Source: Phanerochaete sordida (taxonomy: Eukaryota > Basidiomycota > Agaricomycetes > Polyporales > Phanerochaetaceae). Taken from it: a stretch of DNA of 64,000 bases. The translations under genes and the position numbers were made by a program. The stretch spans positions 35,856-99,855 of the forward strand of contig BPQB01000105.1 in NCBI GenBank assembly GCA_019973155.2. Direction: 5' to 3'. Of the stretch, positions 1-11,045 are shown in pieces. Every line of letters starts with the position of its first letter. Within the stretch, counting starts at the first letter, position 1. The notes beneath the pieces are model-generated. The model ran no database searches. It saw only the letters and a program-made list of their open reading frames with translations, and was not told the DNA's origin.

Positions 1-150
1 GGAGATGCGCAGACGGGCAACGCGGGCCCCGCCAATGGAGGCAGCGCTACCAGCGGCGGCTTCAGCATCTTTGGCGGCGGCGCGCAGGGCGGGAATGGTG
101 GTCTCAGCGAGAGCGGCCCCGCCGTTGGTGGCAACGCTGGTAGTGCTTAA
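1..150 (+). CDS. 3' end of a Gly/Asn-rich, FG-motif protein (partial)
   Basis: Frame 1 is open from the window edge to a TAA at 148-150, giving 49 residues rich in Gly, Asn, Ala and Ser with a single FSIFGG motif. The composition recalls the low-complexity GLFG stretch of the BTB protein at 39.6 kb, so this could be the tail of another member of that family; that is inference. The 5' part lies outside the window, so no domain can be named. The codon pattern (GGC, AAC, AGC) is coding-like. Confidence 0.5.
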   Translation, partial: GDAQTGNAGPANGGSATSGGFSIFGGGAQGGNGGLSESGPAVGGNAGSA

Positions 151-764
151 TTATCAGACTAGGATTGGGGGACTCGTGCTGCGATACGGACCTTGGGATT
201 TTCTCTGTAATATTATTGATATTTATTGTTGGCCAACACCCAGAACCAAGATCGCTGTCCTGTTGAGGGCATCCTTGCACGACGGCATATCATAGGGAAT
301 GAGTCACACTGCATGTTGCGTCGTCTCGGGCAAGCTTGAGCTCCGGACAAGCTTGAGTGTGTCACTGTGTATCGGAGTCGTTCAGTTTACAGCTCGGGGA
401 AGATGACCATCTCGGTCGTACCTCTATGCACGCAGCCGCGGACTAGCAGGAGGGTAGGGTTGAACATGAACGCGTCTGTAGTCGTCGAGCCTTGTTGAGC
501 CTTGTATGCGCTTACGCGGAGTGTCGGACGAGATGGTCGCGCGAAGCAAAGATGCGTCCGCGCATGGCGCCCAAGACTCCGCGAGCGGCAAGCCTGCGCG
601 AGCTCCCACCAAGGCTCGCAAGCCTCTTAAATTTCGGAAACGACAAAAGTCGTTCATATCTTGGCACTCGTATTCGTGTCCAGAAAATGGAACGGAGAAT
701 AATTGTATAGAAATATGTATATTACAGTCACAGGACAAGATCTAGAGAGCGCAGGCTTGGCCAG

Positions 765-1526
765 CTATGGAAAAGGAAGAGAGGTTAGGGCGTGTGTTGG
801 TTTCCCTGTCGGAGCACGCCAGGACGCGCGCCGACAGGTACTTATCCCGGGGACCACGGAAAGGTCCACGCCTATCCCCCGGGAAGGGAAACTACGCACC
901 TTGTGTTTGTACTTACCTCTCGTCCAAGGGTCTTGAGGCCGTCCGCGTGCGTGCGGGGGTCTTGCGGCTGGCTGGCGGCCGCCCGGTTCGAGTCTTCAGA
1001 GCAGTACTGGATGTTGGGGACGGCAGCTGTAAAGGCAAGGGGGGTCTGCCCTCTACACTAATCCTGGAAACCCAACACTGCGCGCTGTATGCTTGAATTT
1101 GCGGGGGCGCAGCGCTGGATTGTTGGGGACGGCAGCTGTAAAGGCAAGGGGGGTCTGCCCTCTATACTAATCCTGGAAACCCAACACTGCGCGCTTCATG
1201 CTTGAAGTTGCGGGGGCGCAGTGCTGGATTGTTGGGGACGGCAGCTGTAAAGGCAAGGGGGGTCTGCCCTCTACACTACCTGGAACCCAATACTGCTCGT
1301 GCTTGGTGGTCGAACCGGCGGCCGGTGTTGGGGTCGTGCTGCCGCGTCGCGTCGCGGCGCGGCAGCGTGCGTCAGTATCTGTTGCACAGCGCGGAGATTG
1401 TGGGACTTAGCTTGGCGGCACAGGACAAGCGGAGAGCGGGAGAGGGCAGAGGAGAGGTAGTGGGAGGAGAGAAGAGAGGCGACGAGGAGGCTGGCTGACC
1501 GAGGGCGGAAGTCGGGGGTATTTATA
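765..1526 (-). repeat. Dispersed gene-like element, copy A
   Basis: Read on the minus strand it starts at a TATA-like octamer (1519-1526), passes a pyrimidine-rich leader (about 1440-1500) and the 109-bp tandem repeats, and ends with a putative 135-nt intron (donor AAG|GTGCGT at 900/899, acceptor CCATAG at 765-767 after a pyrimidine tract). The intron holds nested inverted repeats: GGTTTCCC/GGGAAACT (799-806/886-893), TGTCGG/CCGACA (807-812/831-836), CCCGGGG/CCCCGGG (846-852/877-883) and GGACC/GGTCC around a 7-nt loop (851-855/863-867). Copies B and C share this layout. No long open frame survives in A. It could be a non-autonomous transposon, a decayed gene family or a non-coding RNA gene. 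Confidence 0.55.
1014..1300. repeat. Tandem repeat, 109-bp period, about 2.6 copies
   Basis: Three near-identical units begin at 1014, 1123 and 1232, each opening with TTGGGGACGGCAGCTGTAAA and followed by a G-rich run and TCTGCCCTCTA. Units 1 and 2 differ at only a few positions; the third breaks off near 1300 after a short deletion. On the minus strand each unit carries a CTTTACAG acceptor-like end, and the last one has a GTAGTG donor-like start, so the unit may once have held an exon and an intron. Confidence 0.9.
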
Positions 1527-2722
1527 CCTCAGGACGGGCGGCTGACGCGTCGCGTCGCGTCCGCCAGGTCACGTTCGATCACGTTTTCGCCCGTTTATTC
1601 TTGTTCAACAAGCCTTGGAGCCGTTTCCGGCAAGCCTCGCCGGCTGTGAGCGACGACCGAGCGTTCGCCCGACGCCCGACGGCCTGCGTCCGGTGCGCTG
1701 TTGCAGCGCCACCTGCGAGGCTCGACGGAACGCCCGTGCTGATGTCTCGACAGCGACCTAGATATCCATTATCAGCAGGTCTCTGGAGGGCAGCAAATTC
1801 GCGCTAGTATTTGAGTCCGAGGAGGAATCCTTACTTGGAAGGGGACTCGTAGCCAAAGGGCTTCGGGGACGAGTCTGCCGACATTGCCCAAAATGGGCAA
1901 ATCCCGCCGCGCACCAAAACCCAGAGAGCTTTGGGCCTCGCGAGCAATCACTACATCATCCCTGTCAATAGCCGACACCTCTGGTCCAATCAGTGCTAAG
2001 GAGAGTGCCACGCACCTGCCCGCCACCGCTGAAGGGAAAGCCCATGTAGACGTCCTGCGACGTCTGCCAGTTCTTGTTATTATCGCTGCAATATTTGTCG
2101 ACATTCATTGTTGGCCGGTACCCTCTCCAGGGCTGCTGTATCGTGAGACAGGGTGGGGCCGCTGTTCGCTGCAGACCACGCCGACCCAAGCAAGCTCAGG
2201 CCCCGGACATACCTGAGAGTGCAGCGCTCGTGCAGCTCAGTACGGGAGACAGCAATCTCCTACCTGTTCACACGCAGATATAGACTTACGAGCTCCCATG
2301 GCTGCACAACGCGACGTCTGCGGTGCCCGAGATTTGTATATGCGCGGACATGCGCAGGCCAGACGAGATGACCGCGCGGAGCAAAAATGCGCGCACGCGC
2401 ACGGCGCCCAGGGCATGGCGGGCGTCAGCGGGCTTACGACCGCGCCCGCCAGCGTGAGGACCATCACCCTGCGTCATGTGGCGAGTTCTAGGGTGGGATA
2501 CCCAGCCTATCGGCGAGTACGTCGCTCTTTCACTGACGTCGACGTCGTCTGGACGGACACGAAGGTCTGCCAGGACGTTTGCCTTGGTCGCGCCCGGGGC
2601 GCTGACGTGCACGCGACTCACAGGCTACCAAGCTGCAGAGCAGGGGCACTTTCTGGAATTTGACACAGTTGTTCCTCTAAGATACTGATAGGACACGTCC
2701 CACGACGCGCCCGTAGCTCACA

Positions 2723-3614
2723 ATGGCACCTACAGACCCGACCCCAGCCCCTGACATCGTTCACGTCCTGGTGACAGGCTTCGGCGTACGTGTTCACCTC
2801 CGCCCGCACCCAAAGCGTCCGGCCCACTGACCGCGCTACCGCAGCCCTTCGGGAACTTCCCGGTCAACCCCTCCTGGCTCGCCGTCAAAGCGCTCGCCGG
2901 CGCCTCGCTCCCGACGACGACGGCGCGCGGCCACGCGCGCACGGTCCGCATCACGGTGCTCGAGGTGCCCGTCGAGTACGCCGCCGTGCTCGCGGTCGTG
3001 CCGGGGCTGCACGCCGCACCTCCAGTCCTGCCAGCAAATGCCCTCCTGCACGCGCACGGGCTCCCCGCGGCCGGCTTCGATTTTATCTTGCACGTCGGCG
3101 TCGCGGGCCCCGGCGGGCTCGCGCTCGAGCGGCGCGGGCACAAGCTCGGGTACCTGAGGCCCGACGCTGCGGGCGCACTCGCGCCGGCCGTCGGCGCGAC
3201 GCGCGGCTTCGCGGCGGGGTACGAGGGCCTGCCGGCGGAGCTTGAGACGCAGGCCGACGTCGCGGGGCTCCAGGCGGATTTGCTGGCGAGCGGGGTCGAG
3301 GTGCGTGGTTGGTTCTGGGTGCGCTTGGGCGGGGAGGGCTGATGCGATGGCAGCATGTGAGGGTGAGCGAGGACGCGGGGCACTACCTCTGCGACTTCAT
3401 TTGCTACGCTAGCCTCGCGCAGGCGAGGCGTGGTGAGGAGAAGGGCGTGAAGACGCCGCTCGTGCAGTTCTTGCACTGCTGCCCGGTGGACCAGCCGTAC
3501 GCGACGGAGCAGGTCACGGAGGCCATCAAGCACATCGTCACCTGGGTCGGGGCGGGCTTGGCCAGCGGGTCGAGTCTGGCTGCTCTGCAACGGCCGGTCA
3601 GGGCGCGGCTTTGA
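2723..3614 (+). CDS. Pyroglutamyl peptidase I (peptidase C15)
   Basis: Three exons (2723-2785, 2845-3300, 3354-3614) with introns of 59 and 53 nt give 259 residues. The N-terminus carries VLVTGFGPFGNFPVNPSW, the family hallmark, split by intron 1. Candidate catalytic residues are visible: Glu in the GGLALERRGHKLGY stretch, Cys in EDAGHYLCDF and His in QFLHCCPVDQ, matching the Glu-Cys-His triad of family C15. The enzyme removes N-terminal pyroglutamate from peptides in the cytosol; no signal peptide is seen. Length is slightly above the bacterial form (about 215), owing to a longer middle region, as in other fungi. The second intron boundary was chosen because it keeps frame into the Cys motif. 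The downstream lectin gene converges on it. Confidence 0.88.
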
Positions 3615-3991
3615 CGATGTCTTCCAAGATGCTATAATGAATGCCATACATTACGCCTTATTCTGCTGGGTCGTGTGTGGAAGGAAAGTGCTGACCTGAT
3701 GCCTTGAGATAGGTCAGGGCGAGAAGGCGTAAGAGCTATCGAGTGCCCATCGTGGTCAATCATTCACCCGCAGCCTGTCAAAAGCGTACTTGACCCTGGA
3801 TTTCAAGTGTATAGTCGAAGGGAAAGTCATCCGAAGGTGTCGAAAATGGCGAGGAGATGCACCCAGGGCGCAATGTCACGCAACCATGACCGTCAATGAT
3901 GATCCAGATTCCGTTCAATTGGTGTTCTTTGCGCTATGGTACACATGATGTATGCTGATTACTTCCGTTCCACGTATGATGATTGCCATGC
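3615..3991. other. Intergenic spacer between convergent genes
   Basis: 377 bp between the stop of the pyroglutamyl peptidase and the stop of the lectin gene on the other strand. It should hold both 3' untranslated regions. No further gene, repeat or RNA was seen. Confidence 0.6.
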
Positions 3992-4619
3992 TTAGGCTAA
4001 TGAAAGGTCAGCGGACTGTCATGCAGCATATAGTCGCCTAACGTACCGTTCTCGATGCGCCAGCACTGGTTGCGGCCTTCCCAGGCACCCCAGAGCGAGA
4101 TAGGCTGGGCGAAGTCTGAGTATATGCGTCGCTGCGAGCTACACTGGACCACTTACAGTGCCGGGGGTCGGGTTCCCGTGATCGCTGAGGTCAAGGTTGA
4201 AGGGGGTGTTCAGGGCGAAGATCCTGGGGCGCCGTCAACACTCGGGCCGAGAACGAGAGCCCGCCGCACACACCTGTACACAGAGGGATCCTGCTCGTCC
4301 GGGCGCACATCCCACTGGGTGGGGTCGCTCGTGCCGAGGACTTGTATGCCGTCACGGGCGGTGTCCTCGAGCGACAAGAACTTGCCCGTGCCGACGTTCT
4401 GGATGACCCAGCCGGGGCCGTCGCGGAGCTTCTCGAAGCGCCACTACACGGGGGTCAGCGGCAGGAGACTGGTGCGCGCGCAGGACGCACCTTCTGGTTG
4501 TCGCCGCCGTGGTAGTCGAAGCCGATGATGGACGTGTTGTCGCCGCCGGACAGGTCGACACAGTTGCCGGCCTGGGCGTTGATGAGCTTGTAGATGCCGC
4601 CGCTCTCGAGGTTAGACAT
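3992..4619 (-). CDS. Small ricin-B-type (beta-trefoil) lectin domain protein
   Basis: Five exons (4491-4619, 4274-4443, 4157-4223, 4047-4104, 3992-3996) give 142 residues. It opens SGGIYKLINAQAGNCVDLSG, a typical first repeat of a ricin-B lectin, with QKW at the first intron and QCW near the C-terminus as the QxW signatures. A single beta-trefoil of this size with no signal peptide is common in mushrooms and polypores and binds galactose- or GalNAc-type sugars; no toxin catalytic chain is present. The last exon is only five bases; a CTGAC branch site and TAG acceptor support it and give the usual ENA end, while reading through instead would add about 15 residues. A TATA box lies 78 bp upstream. 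Confidence 0.85.
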
Positions 4620-4696
4620 GGTGCTTGCGAGTGTGGTGGGGAGTGTGGTGGTAGGATGCGGTGTGGTGGGGGATGCAGAGGGGCCCGCGGCGGGGG

Positions 4697-4703
4697 TTAT
4701 ATA
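4697..4703 (-). promoter_or_regulatory. TATA box of the lectin gene
   Basis: TATATAA on the minus strand, 78 bp before the lectin start codon, in otherwise GC-rich sequence. Confidence 0.7.
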
Positions 4704-7663
4704 GCGTCACGGCGGCGGGCGGGTATGACCTCATGCTCAGCGATTGAGGCCGTGCCTTCGCGCGACGAGCCCGGCCCCGTCGCCAAGCGCGTCCTGCCCC
4801 GGATGAGTGGAGCAGCCTCTACAGGGGGTGCGGCACATCGAAACGGTCAAATCGATCAGGCGCTCCAGCTGCCCTTGGAAGGCGGGTAACGGGGCTGGCG
4901 GTCGCGCACGGCGGTCGAGACCGTACTTGCTTTGGCTTGCAAGATGTCGCGAAAGGTGCAGTGCCACTTGCAGGACGGGGCTGCGCCGTGAGCGGGATCG
5001 TCTCGAACGAGGACGGCAGCGGACGCACCAGGTTCGCGTTCATATCGATACGCGCCGCAGGGGCAGATCTCTGGCTGGGTGGGTCCCCTGCTGGTCATCG
5101 CCCTCCGCATGACATCGTCGCTTCGGACTCGGACGCTCCGCCGAGCACCGTCTGGGGTAAATGAACGCGAGTCGTCCTCGGCAAACCGTCCAAGCGCGGG
5201 GGCCTCGCCATCACGCTGCTTACGCGACGCGGCTCACGTACGCGGTGACCCCGCGTCTGGCTCCGTCGCTTCGCAGCTTGCTTTCCGCTTTCATCTCAGA
5301 GACTTCGATGCATTCCCTGCACCAACGCTTCGCCTGACAATTGCGCGTGTGCAATGGCACATACATACCGTGCGGCGCGGGGCTATTGTTGGCTCTCTAA
5401 GTGTACCAGCCTGGCGACGAATTTCAAACAGCTGGGACGCACAGCTGGCAGCCACCGGAGAATCGTCTTGCCTGTCGAGCTCTGGCCCGATTCGCTTCAC
5501 TGAGACGCAGTTCTTCCCTCTTCGGCGAGTTCGGTGAGCTGCTGTCCTGTCTTGCCTGAATATAGGCTTATTGCAAATTAGGGGACGCATTCGTCGGCCT
5601 GCAGGCCTCCAGACATGTCATATGTCGCGTCAGACCGGTCATCTCCCCATGAGGATCCAGACATCGCCGCGTATAATCATACGAGGTAGATTACTTGCAG
5701 ATAATCACGGGCCTCATAGCTGCCGCGCAGCTTGCTCCAGGCTTGCTCACTTGTCGTCAAAGCGCAGGCGTGCACTTCACACTCGGACCCGAAGCTGGGC
5801 GGCTGCGCGACGCTCGCATATCACGGCGCCTTACCTATCGACGTCGCGGTATGGTAAGCGAGCCCTACATACTCGACTCATAGGCGGCGCTTCATAGGTT
5901 CATTTCGCGTCCAATGCAGATCGTGTGGCGTAGGCCGTTCACAAGATCCCTTCGCAACCAAATCCACAACGCTCCACGTTATTATAAAGTTGCAGGAAAT
6001 CGCTCCGCCCAGTAGGCGTCGAAGTTGAAACACTACAATAAGGTGATCATACGCGAGGACGTCGACGTTCGGTAAGTTCAATGATATCAATGAAATGCTC
6101 TACCGCACAATTGACTCGCAAACATGGCTCGTTAGTCTCAACGGATGCACCACACAGTTTTGTCGTAACCATGGTGCTAGACTATGTTCTTGACAACTTG
6201 CTCCGACATGTCTTCCCGCCTCGCGTGTCTGGCTCCCTTTCCGTCAGCGGCTCAAACAGTGTCGGCGCTACGTTACTATTGTGAGCGTCGCTGAGGCTAG
6301 TTGCAGATAATAATACCATCGTGCGTACTACGAGCTCCAAGATGGCAACGCTGGTGCTCAGCGACGACGTAACGCAAACAGCGTGAATTTCGGGCGCAGG
6401 CACTTTACCTGCGCCGCCCAATGAATCACCTCCTATCACCTCGTGTCGCTAAACAAAAGTAAGTTTCGCGCAGCCTGACACCCGCCCCTGAACCCATTCA
6501 CGCTTCCGCATGCGTAAAGTTCTTGTCTCGCGGGCCCGCACAGTGCGCACCCATCGCCACGTTTCCGGGCTCTGGCACGCCCTCGCCCCTGGCGATGCGC
6601 GGGCGCATCAGCCGCGCCCAGGGACATCTGCACGCCCCCGGCCTCGCTGTGATGCGATCAGCCTAGCGACGGGCGCACACCCAGATTTTACAACGGCGCG
6701 TTCGCGCGGCGGGCGTAGGCGCCACCAAATGCGGCAGGCGGTCAGTTGTGGCGCACCTCTGAGCCCGCCCCGCGGGGATGGCAGCCGCCGTGCGCGCGCC
6801 GGCGGCTCGTGCACACCTCGATCCACCCACCGCACGCCCCGCAGTGCTGCCAATTGTGTGGCCAGGCGCGATTACGCTCGCGCGGCGGCGCGCAAGTCAA
6901 TGTGCACACAATAAGGTGAGTATTTTCTGGTGCGGCGAGAAATTGGCGGGCTGATGGCTGGCTTCTGGCGGGCTTCGTGCTAATTGTTCGCAGGGCATAC
7001 CGGCAGGACTGCCAGAGGCATCTATCGCATGACCGCGGTGCGTGTCTGCCCTTATTGTCTTGAAGGGCCGGCCTTCCACGTGGCTTTTGTCCGTGTATGG
7101 AAGTCCTTGTATTTTACCCCGCCTCGAGGAAGCTGAGACCCCGGGCGCAGGACTACACTCTCGTACCTCTTCTTCTTACTCGTCGTTCCCACCGTTTGAA
7201 CTGGCTAACAACGTCGAAATGCCACCCAGTGGGCAGTGACGCTCGTGGGTGGCAAAGGTCCGCGCACCGCCGCTGCTGGCGGGGCGCCGCCCTGGCGGAG
7301 TGATCCTCCCGTTCAGGATGGGTGTTATTGTTAATCTGTCAGCGCCAATGCATCGCATCCTTGTCGACCGCCACAGCTCAAAAGCAACTCGGACATGGAA
7401 CCAGCACACAGCAACCCCCCTGGCCTGTGGCCTCTACGATCCTCCGCTCGCTACGAAACGTTTTCGATTCTGCTCTCCTCCTGACTCCTGCTCTCCTGCT
7501 AGCTCGCTTTTTGCTCATCGACCACTCGCTCGGATTTCGCAACTTTAGATCTTGGACCTCGTGCGTTCTCAGCTTATTGTCTCATAGACGACGCTAACGC
7601 CTTGGCGCAGTCTATCCCTCTATTCCGCCGAACGTGCAGCCCCGTTCTGATTCCACCGCCACC
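4704..7663. other. Long intergenic region without a recognised gene
   Basis: About 3 kb. Several open frames of 60-150 codons occur on both strands but overlap, lack family motifs and lack a plausible splice pattern. The last 150 bases before 7664 are pyrimidine-rich with a possible leader intron ending in GCGCAG near 7612, fitting the 5' end of the next gene. Confidence 0.5.
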
Positions 7664-8716
7664 ATGTCCACACCGCATGCGTACCCGTTTCTGTCTCAGC
7701 CACCTCACGGGCAGGATATATATGCGGCCACCGATGCTGCCTCTGTGAAGCACACCCGCCGCCGCTCCCTCGCAGCCATCAGCAACTGGGCCTCCAACGT
7801 CCAGCCCGGCGCACCCGCACCCGTGTCGCCCTCCAAAGCCAAGTTCGCGCCAGAGTCGTCGCGCGCCCCCGAGATCCGCGCAGCCCGCCGTCACTCCGTC
7901 AAGCCCGCACCGCCTCCCCCGATGGAGTACATCCCCGACTCGCCGAGCGGCAGCGACCAGTCCGGCTCGCCCGCCGCGAAGCAGGCCTTCAAGGCGGACC
8001 TGCGCCCCACCGAGTACGCGCCCGTCTACGTGCAGCTCCCGCACACGCCGCCGCCCGACGCGCCGAAGGGCAAGGGCCTGCGCTTCCTCTCGCTCAAGTC
8101 CGCGCCGCGCGCGCCCAAGGACGCCGGCGCGCCGCCGCCGCCGCCGAAGGAGAAGAAGGAGAAGAAGGAGAAGAAGCGCCGCGAGGACGTGCCGATGCAG
8201 CTCGCGACGGACCTCGCGCTCGCGCAGCTCCTCGGCGGCGGCACCATCGAGCACCACATCCGCCAGGCCGCCGAGCGCGACGCCAAGCGCGCCGGCGCGC
8301 GCCGCGAGGGCGGCACGTACGCCGGCGTCGCCGACGTGTACCGCGACGCGGACGGCCGCGTCTGGCGCGACCGCGACGAGGCGTGGGAGTACCAGGCGCT
8401 CGTTGGCCGCACACGGGAGGAGCCCGACGAGGCGTGGGCGTGCCGTGACCGCCGCGCGCGCACGCAGGGCGACGCGTCGCCGGTGTCCTCCCTCGAGAGC
8501 TACGACGCACCCGCGCACCACGGCAAGAGCAAGCGCCGTCCGGAGCCGCTCGACCTCGCGGGGTCGCGCCCGTCGACGTCGTCGCGGAGGCACCATGGAG
8601 AGGATGCGCGGAGAGAGTTCCTCGAGTCTTCCTTCGCCTCTGAGGGCGCAGGTGGAACGAAGTCGCGTTCTGGTCTGCTCAACATGTTCAAAAGCTCGAA
8701 GAAGGGCGGTCAGTGA
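7664..8716 (+). CDS. Conserved hypothetical basic/proline-rich protein
   Basis: A single exon of 350 residues begins at an ATG in a good context (CCACCATGTC). The N-terminus has a basic HTRRRSLAAISNWAS patch. A proline run followed by a Lys/Glu tract (about residues 155-175) precedes a conserved-looking segment (about 180-265) that starts DLALAQLLGGGTIEHHIRQA and contains YAGVADVYRDADGRVW. The C-terminus ends LLNMFKSSKKGGQ. No signal peptide or membrane span is evident. The protein resembles basidiomycete proteins of unknown function; I assign none. Very high GC at third positions and the strongly biased codons support coding. The long antisense frame here is a shadow of this bias. Confidence 0.75.
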   Translation: MSTPHAYPFLSQPPHGQDIYAATDAASVKHTRRRSLAAISNWASNVQPGAPAPVSPSKAKFAPESSRAPEIRAARRHSVKPAPPPPMEYIPDSPSGSDQSGSPAAKQAFKADLRPTEYAPVYVQLPHTPPPDAPKGKGLRFLSLKSAPRAPKDAGAPPPPPKEKKEKKEKKRREDVPMQLATDLALAQLLGGGTIEHHIRQAAERDAKRAGARREGGTYAGVADVYRDADGRVWRDRDEAWEYQALVGRTREEPDEAWACRDRRARTQGDASPVSSLESYDAPAHHGKSKRRPEPLDLAGSRPSTSSRRHHGEDARREFLESSFASEGAGGTKSRSGLLNMFKSSKKGGQ

Positions 8717-10126
8717 TGGACTTTGTTTAGGATCCCCCTTCCACCCCTTTCGTATCCTATGACACTTTCATTCTAATCGTTCTGTGTAGCATGTCCGTTT
8801 GTACAGTGCCTTGACATCTTCATGACTTGTAATGACCTACAGTAGTGCTGTGCACGTATGCAACGGAAACTAAGCCATGACAGTTTGATATCTGACTTTT
8901 GTGAGCGCATCGTATAGCCTTGAAGCAACTTTGAGCTCTTAAGAAGGGCCACGTGAATGTCAACGCCTATCGTAGACTTCCACCCGCCTCCGCCTTGCGA
9001 TGACGGATCAATGCATCGGATCACCGCCGCTGGAGACGCCGGCGTTGTGGCGTCCAGCAGAGAAATGCCGGCGTCCATCTTTCTCTCGTTGACAACGACT
9101 GGCACACTTGTCGAGTACACGGTGGGATGTACGACGCACACCAGAAGTACTGGATCTAAGCGCTAAGCTAGATTGAACACCTGGCTGCAAAATTTCCGGG
9201 CAATGTGCAGTGGTTCCTGCTCTCGCACCGTGGCATTGGGCAAAGACAGGGCCGATGGCAGCGGCCATAACCCTCGCCCAGGCATATGGACACCGAATTG
9301 ACTCGGCTTCTGCGAGTCTTTTTTTAAAATCAAAAACAACGTTGTTATCATCGGGCGCCGGGTCTGCTCGCTAAGTGCTTGAGACACGGCTGCGTACTTT
9401 GAACGTGCGTCCGCACTCCAAGTTGCGACGGGCTTGTGCTCCAATGCAAGGGTATGTACTACCCTTCACCTATTACCTAGCCAGATGTGGTGACTATCAG
9501 TCCTTCCGCCCATTCATCTTTAATAGGGCTTGTCATGTCCTCGGTCAGCGCGCGAATAGGTAGGGTGAACTCAGATCAACTAGCTGGTGTGCCACTCTCC
9601 GCGAAGCTCCTTGCTCTCTTGTCGCTTTAGCCGTGCACTCAGGTCCCATTGTAGGGCTGACCCGCTTCTTGTTAACTCCGATAAACTACCTTTCCTCTCC
9701 ACTTCATCCATTCGGCGCATGATGTCGAACGTTCAATTTAAACGCTCTCTGGGCATTATCGATGTACAGCACAGCCCAGCGTGTGTTCTGGAGGCGGATT
9801 CGCGGGATTCGTTGTGCACTACACAAGGTGACTTGAGCCCTCGAATGATAGTGACTCTGCGACGCGTCGCTGCAGCGGATGATGATACCGGCGCGCGCGA
9901 CGCCGACGCTGACGGAGACTAAGTCCGTAGGCGCGCATGCAGCGAGTCGCCGACCTTGCACCTTGCCTTTCACCATCATCTGAAACCCCCATTCCACGCG
10001 CACAGACACTCACTTTTGAGGACACCCAGCTTCTTCGACACTCGTAAGTCATATCTGCGGTAACATGCGCGCACCTCAACCAATGCAAGTCCTACGACCG
10101 CCGAAAGAGCTAGCCTAACGGAGGGA
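8717..10126. other. Intergenic region
   Basis: 1.4 kb between two plus-strand genes. It contains the 3' end of the hypothetical gene and the upstream region of the cofactor B gene. No further gene was identified; small frames at 9.0-9.9 kb lack motifs. Confidence 0.5.
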
Positions 10127-11045
10127 ATGTCTAGCACAGTCAATGTGTTCGTCGTGTCTCCAGACACGCGCTCTGAGCGACGCTTTGAGCTCCACACAAG
10201 CGTGCAGCAGCTCAAGGTCGGTTTTGGGGCTCAGAGGTCCGGGACAGTCGCTGATTGTTGTAACCCACCAGACGCGACTCGAGCTGTTCACGGGCATCCC
10301 GGTCCCGAATCAGCGCATCCTCCTTTTGAACAACGAGCAGGACATAGAGCCTGTGCGGGTGCTGGACGATGACTCCCGCCCGCTAGGGTACTATAGCATA
10401 CGTGACTGGCAGGTCCTGAAGGTGCGTAGATTACCAAGAATTACGCGACCGCAAGCTCACGTCTCCCTGAAGATCATTGATACCAACCCATCAACGTCGT
10501 TCACAGGCCAGCTGACAGATACGTCGCAAGTCGAGAAGTTCGAGCTCACGGAGGAAGAGTATGCAAAGCGAAACGGTGTGGCCGTCTACCGAAAGCACGC
10601 GTCTCTATCTGCTGACTCTGCACGCTCTAGACACTGTGCTCGCGTACAAGCAGCGGAACAAGATCGGACGGTTCGCTGAAAAAGACGAGGAGCCCCAGAA
10701 GCCAGTGCCCGAAGTGAACATCCCCGTCGGTGCACGGTGCGAAGTCGAGACGACCGAAGAAGGCTTCCACAAGCGAGGCACAGTCAGGTTCGTCGGGTCC
10801 ACGAAGTTCGGCACCGGCGATGGTATCTGGGTTGGCATTGAGTACGACGAGCCGATTGGCAAGAATGACGGATCGTGAGTTTTGCTTGTCTCGGTTATGC
10901 TTTTATGTCTCATCCTTTATCTAGCGTGAATGGCGAGAGGTATTTCGACTGCAAGCCCAAGTTTGGCGTCTTCGTGCGGCCAGACAGGGTGCGCGTCGGC
11001 GATTTCCCAGTCGAGGAAATCAACTTCTCCGACGAGGAGATGTAA
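10127..11045 (+). CDS. Tubulin-folding cofactor B (CAP-Gly protein)
   Basis: Five exons (10127-10216, 10272-10421, 10473-10575, 10631-10874, 10925-11045) give 235 residues. The N-terminal half is a ubiquitin-like domain; the middle holds DTSQVEKFELTEEEYAKRN, close to the linker of human TBCB; the C-terminal half is a CAP-Gly domain with GTVRFVGSTKF, GIWVGIEYDEPIGKNDGS and VNGERYFDCKPKFGVF. It ends DEEM, an acidic tail rather than the EEY/F type. Cofactor B captures alpha-tubulin from the chaperonin and works with cofactor E in heterodimer assembly and disassembly (fission yeast Alp11). Intron 1 uses a weak GTCGGT donor, the least certain boundary. It lies upstream of Cdc48 on the same strand, without overlap. 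Confidence 0.9.

Larger units (their letters stand above)
151..2722. other. Repeat-rich intergenic stretch
   Basis: No convincing gene between the partial CDS and the pyroglutamyl peptidase. It holds gene-like element A (765-1526), a 109-bp tandem repeat (1014-1300) and two diverged copies of a roughly 0.4-kb segment (about 190-600 and 2085-2430) that flank the element. Open frames here are short, overlap one another on both strands, and show no recognisable motif. Confidence 0.6.

Noticed and set aside
765..899. H/ACA or C/D snoRNA in the terminal intron of element A
   Set aside because: Hairpins are too short for H/ACA, the hinge lacks a proper ANANNA box, and no box C/box D pair is present; a three-way junction fits better.
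983..996. GGTTCGAGTC, a possible tRNA B-box
   Set aside because: No acceptor stem, A-box or anticodon arm at the right spacing; lies in repeat element A.
2730..3647. 305-codon minus-strand frame
   Set aside because: Antisense to the pyroglutamyl peptidase; ignores its introns and shows no family pattern.
7574..8596. Long antisense frame of 340 codons opposite the basic hypothetical gene
   Set aside because: Arg/Val/Leu-rich shadow produced by GC-biased third positions of the plus-strand gene; no motif and no start context.
10217..10271. Reading through the first intron of the cofactor B gene
   Set aside because: Frame changes and the ubiquitin-like domain is lost; a 55-nt intron with a weak GTCGGT donor restores it.
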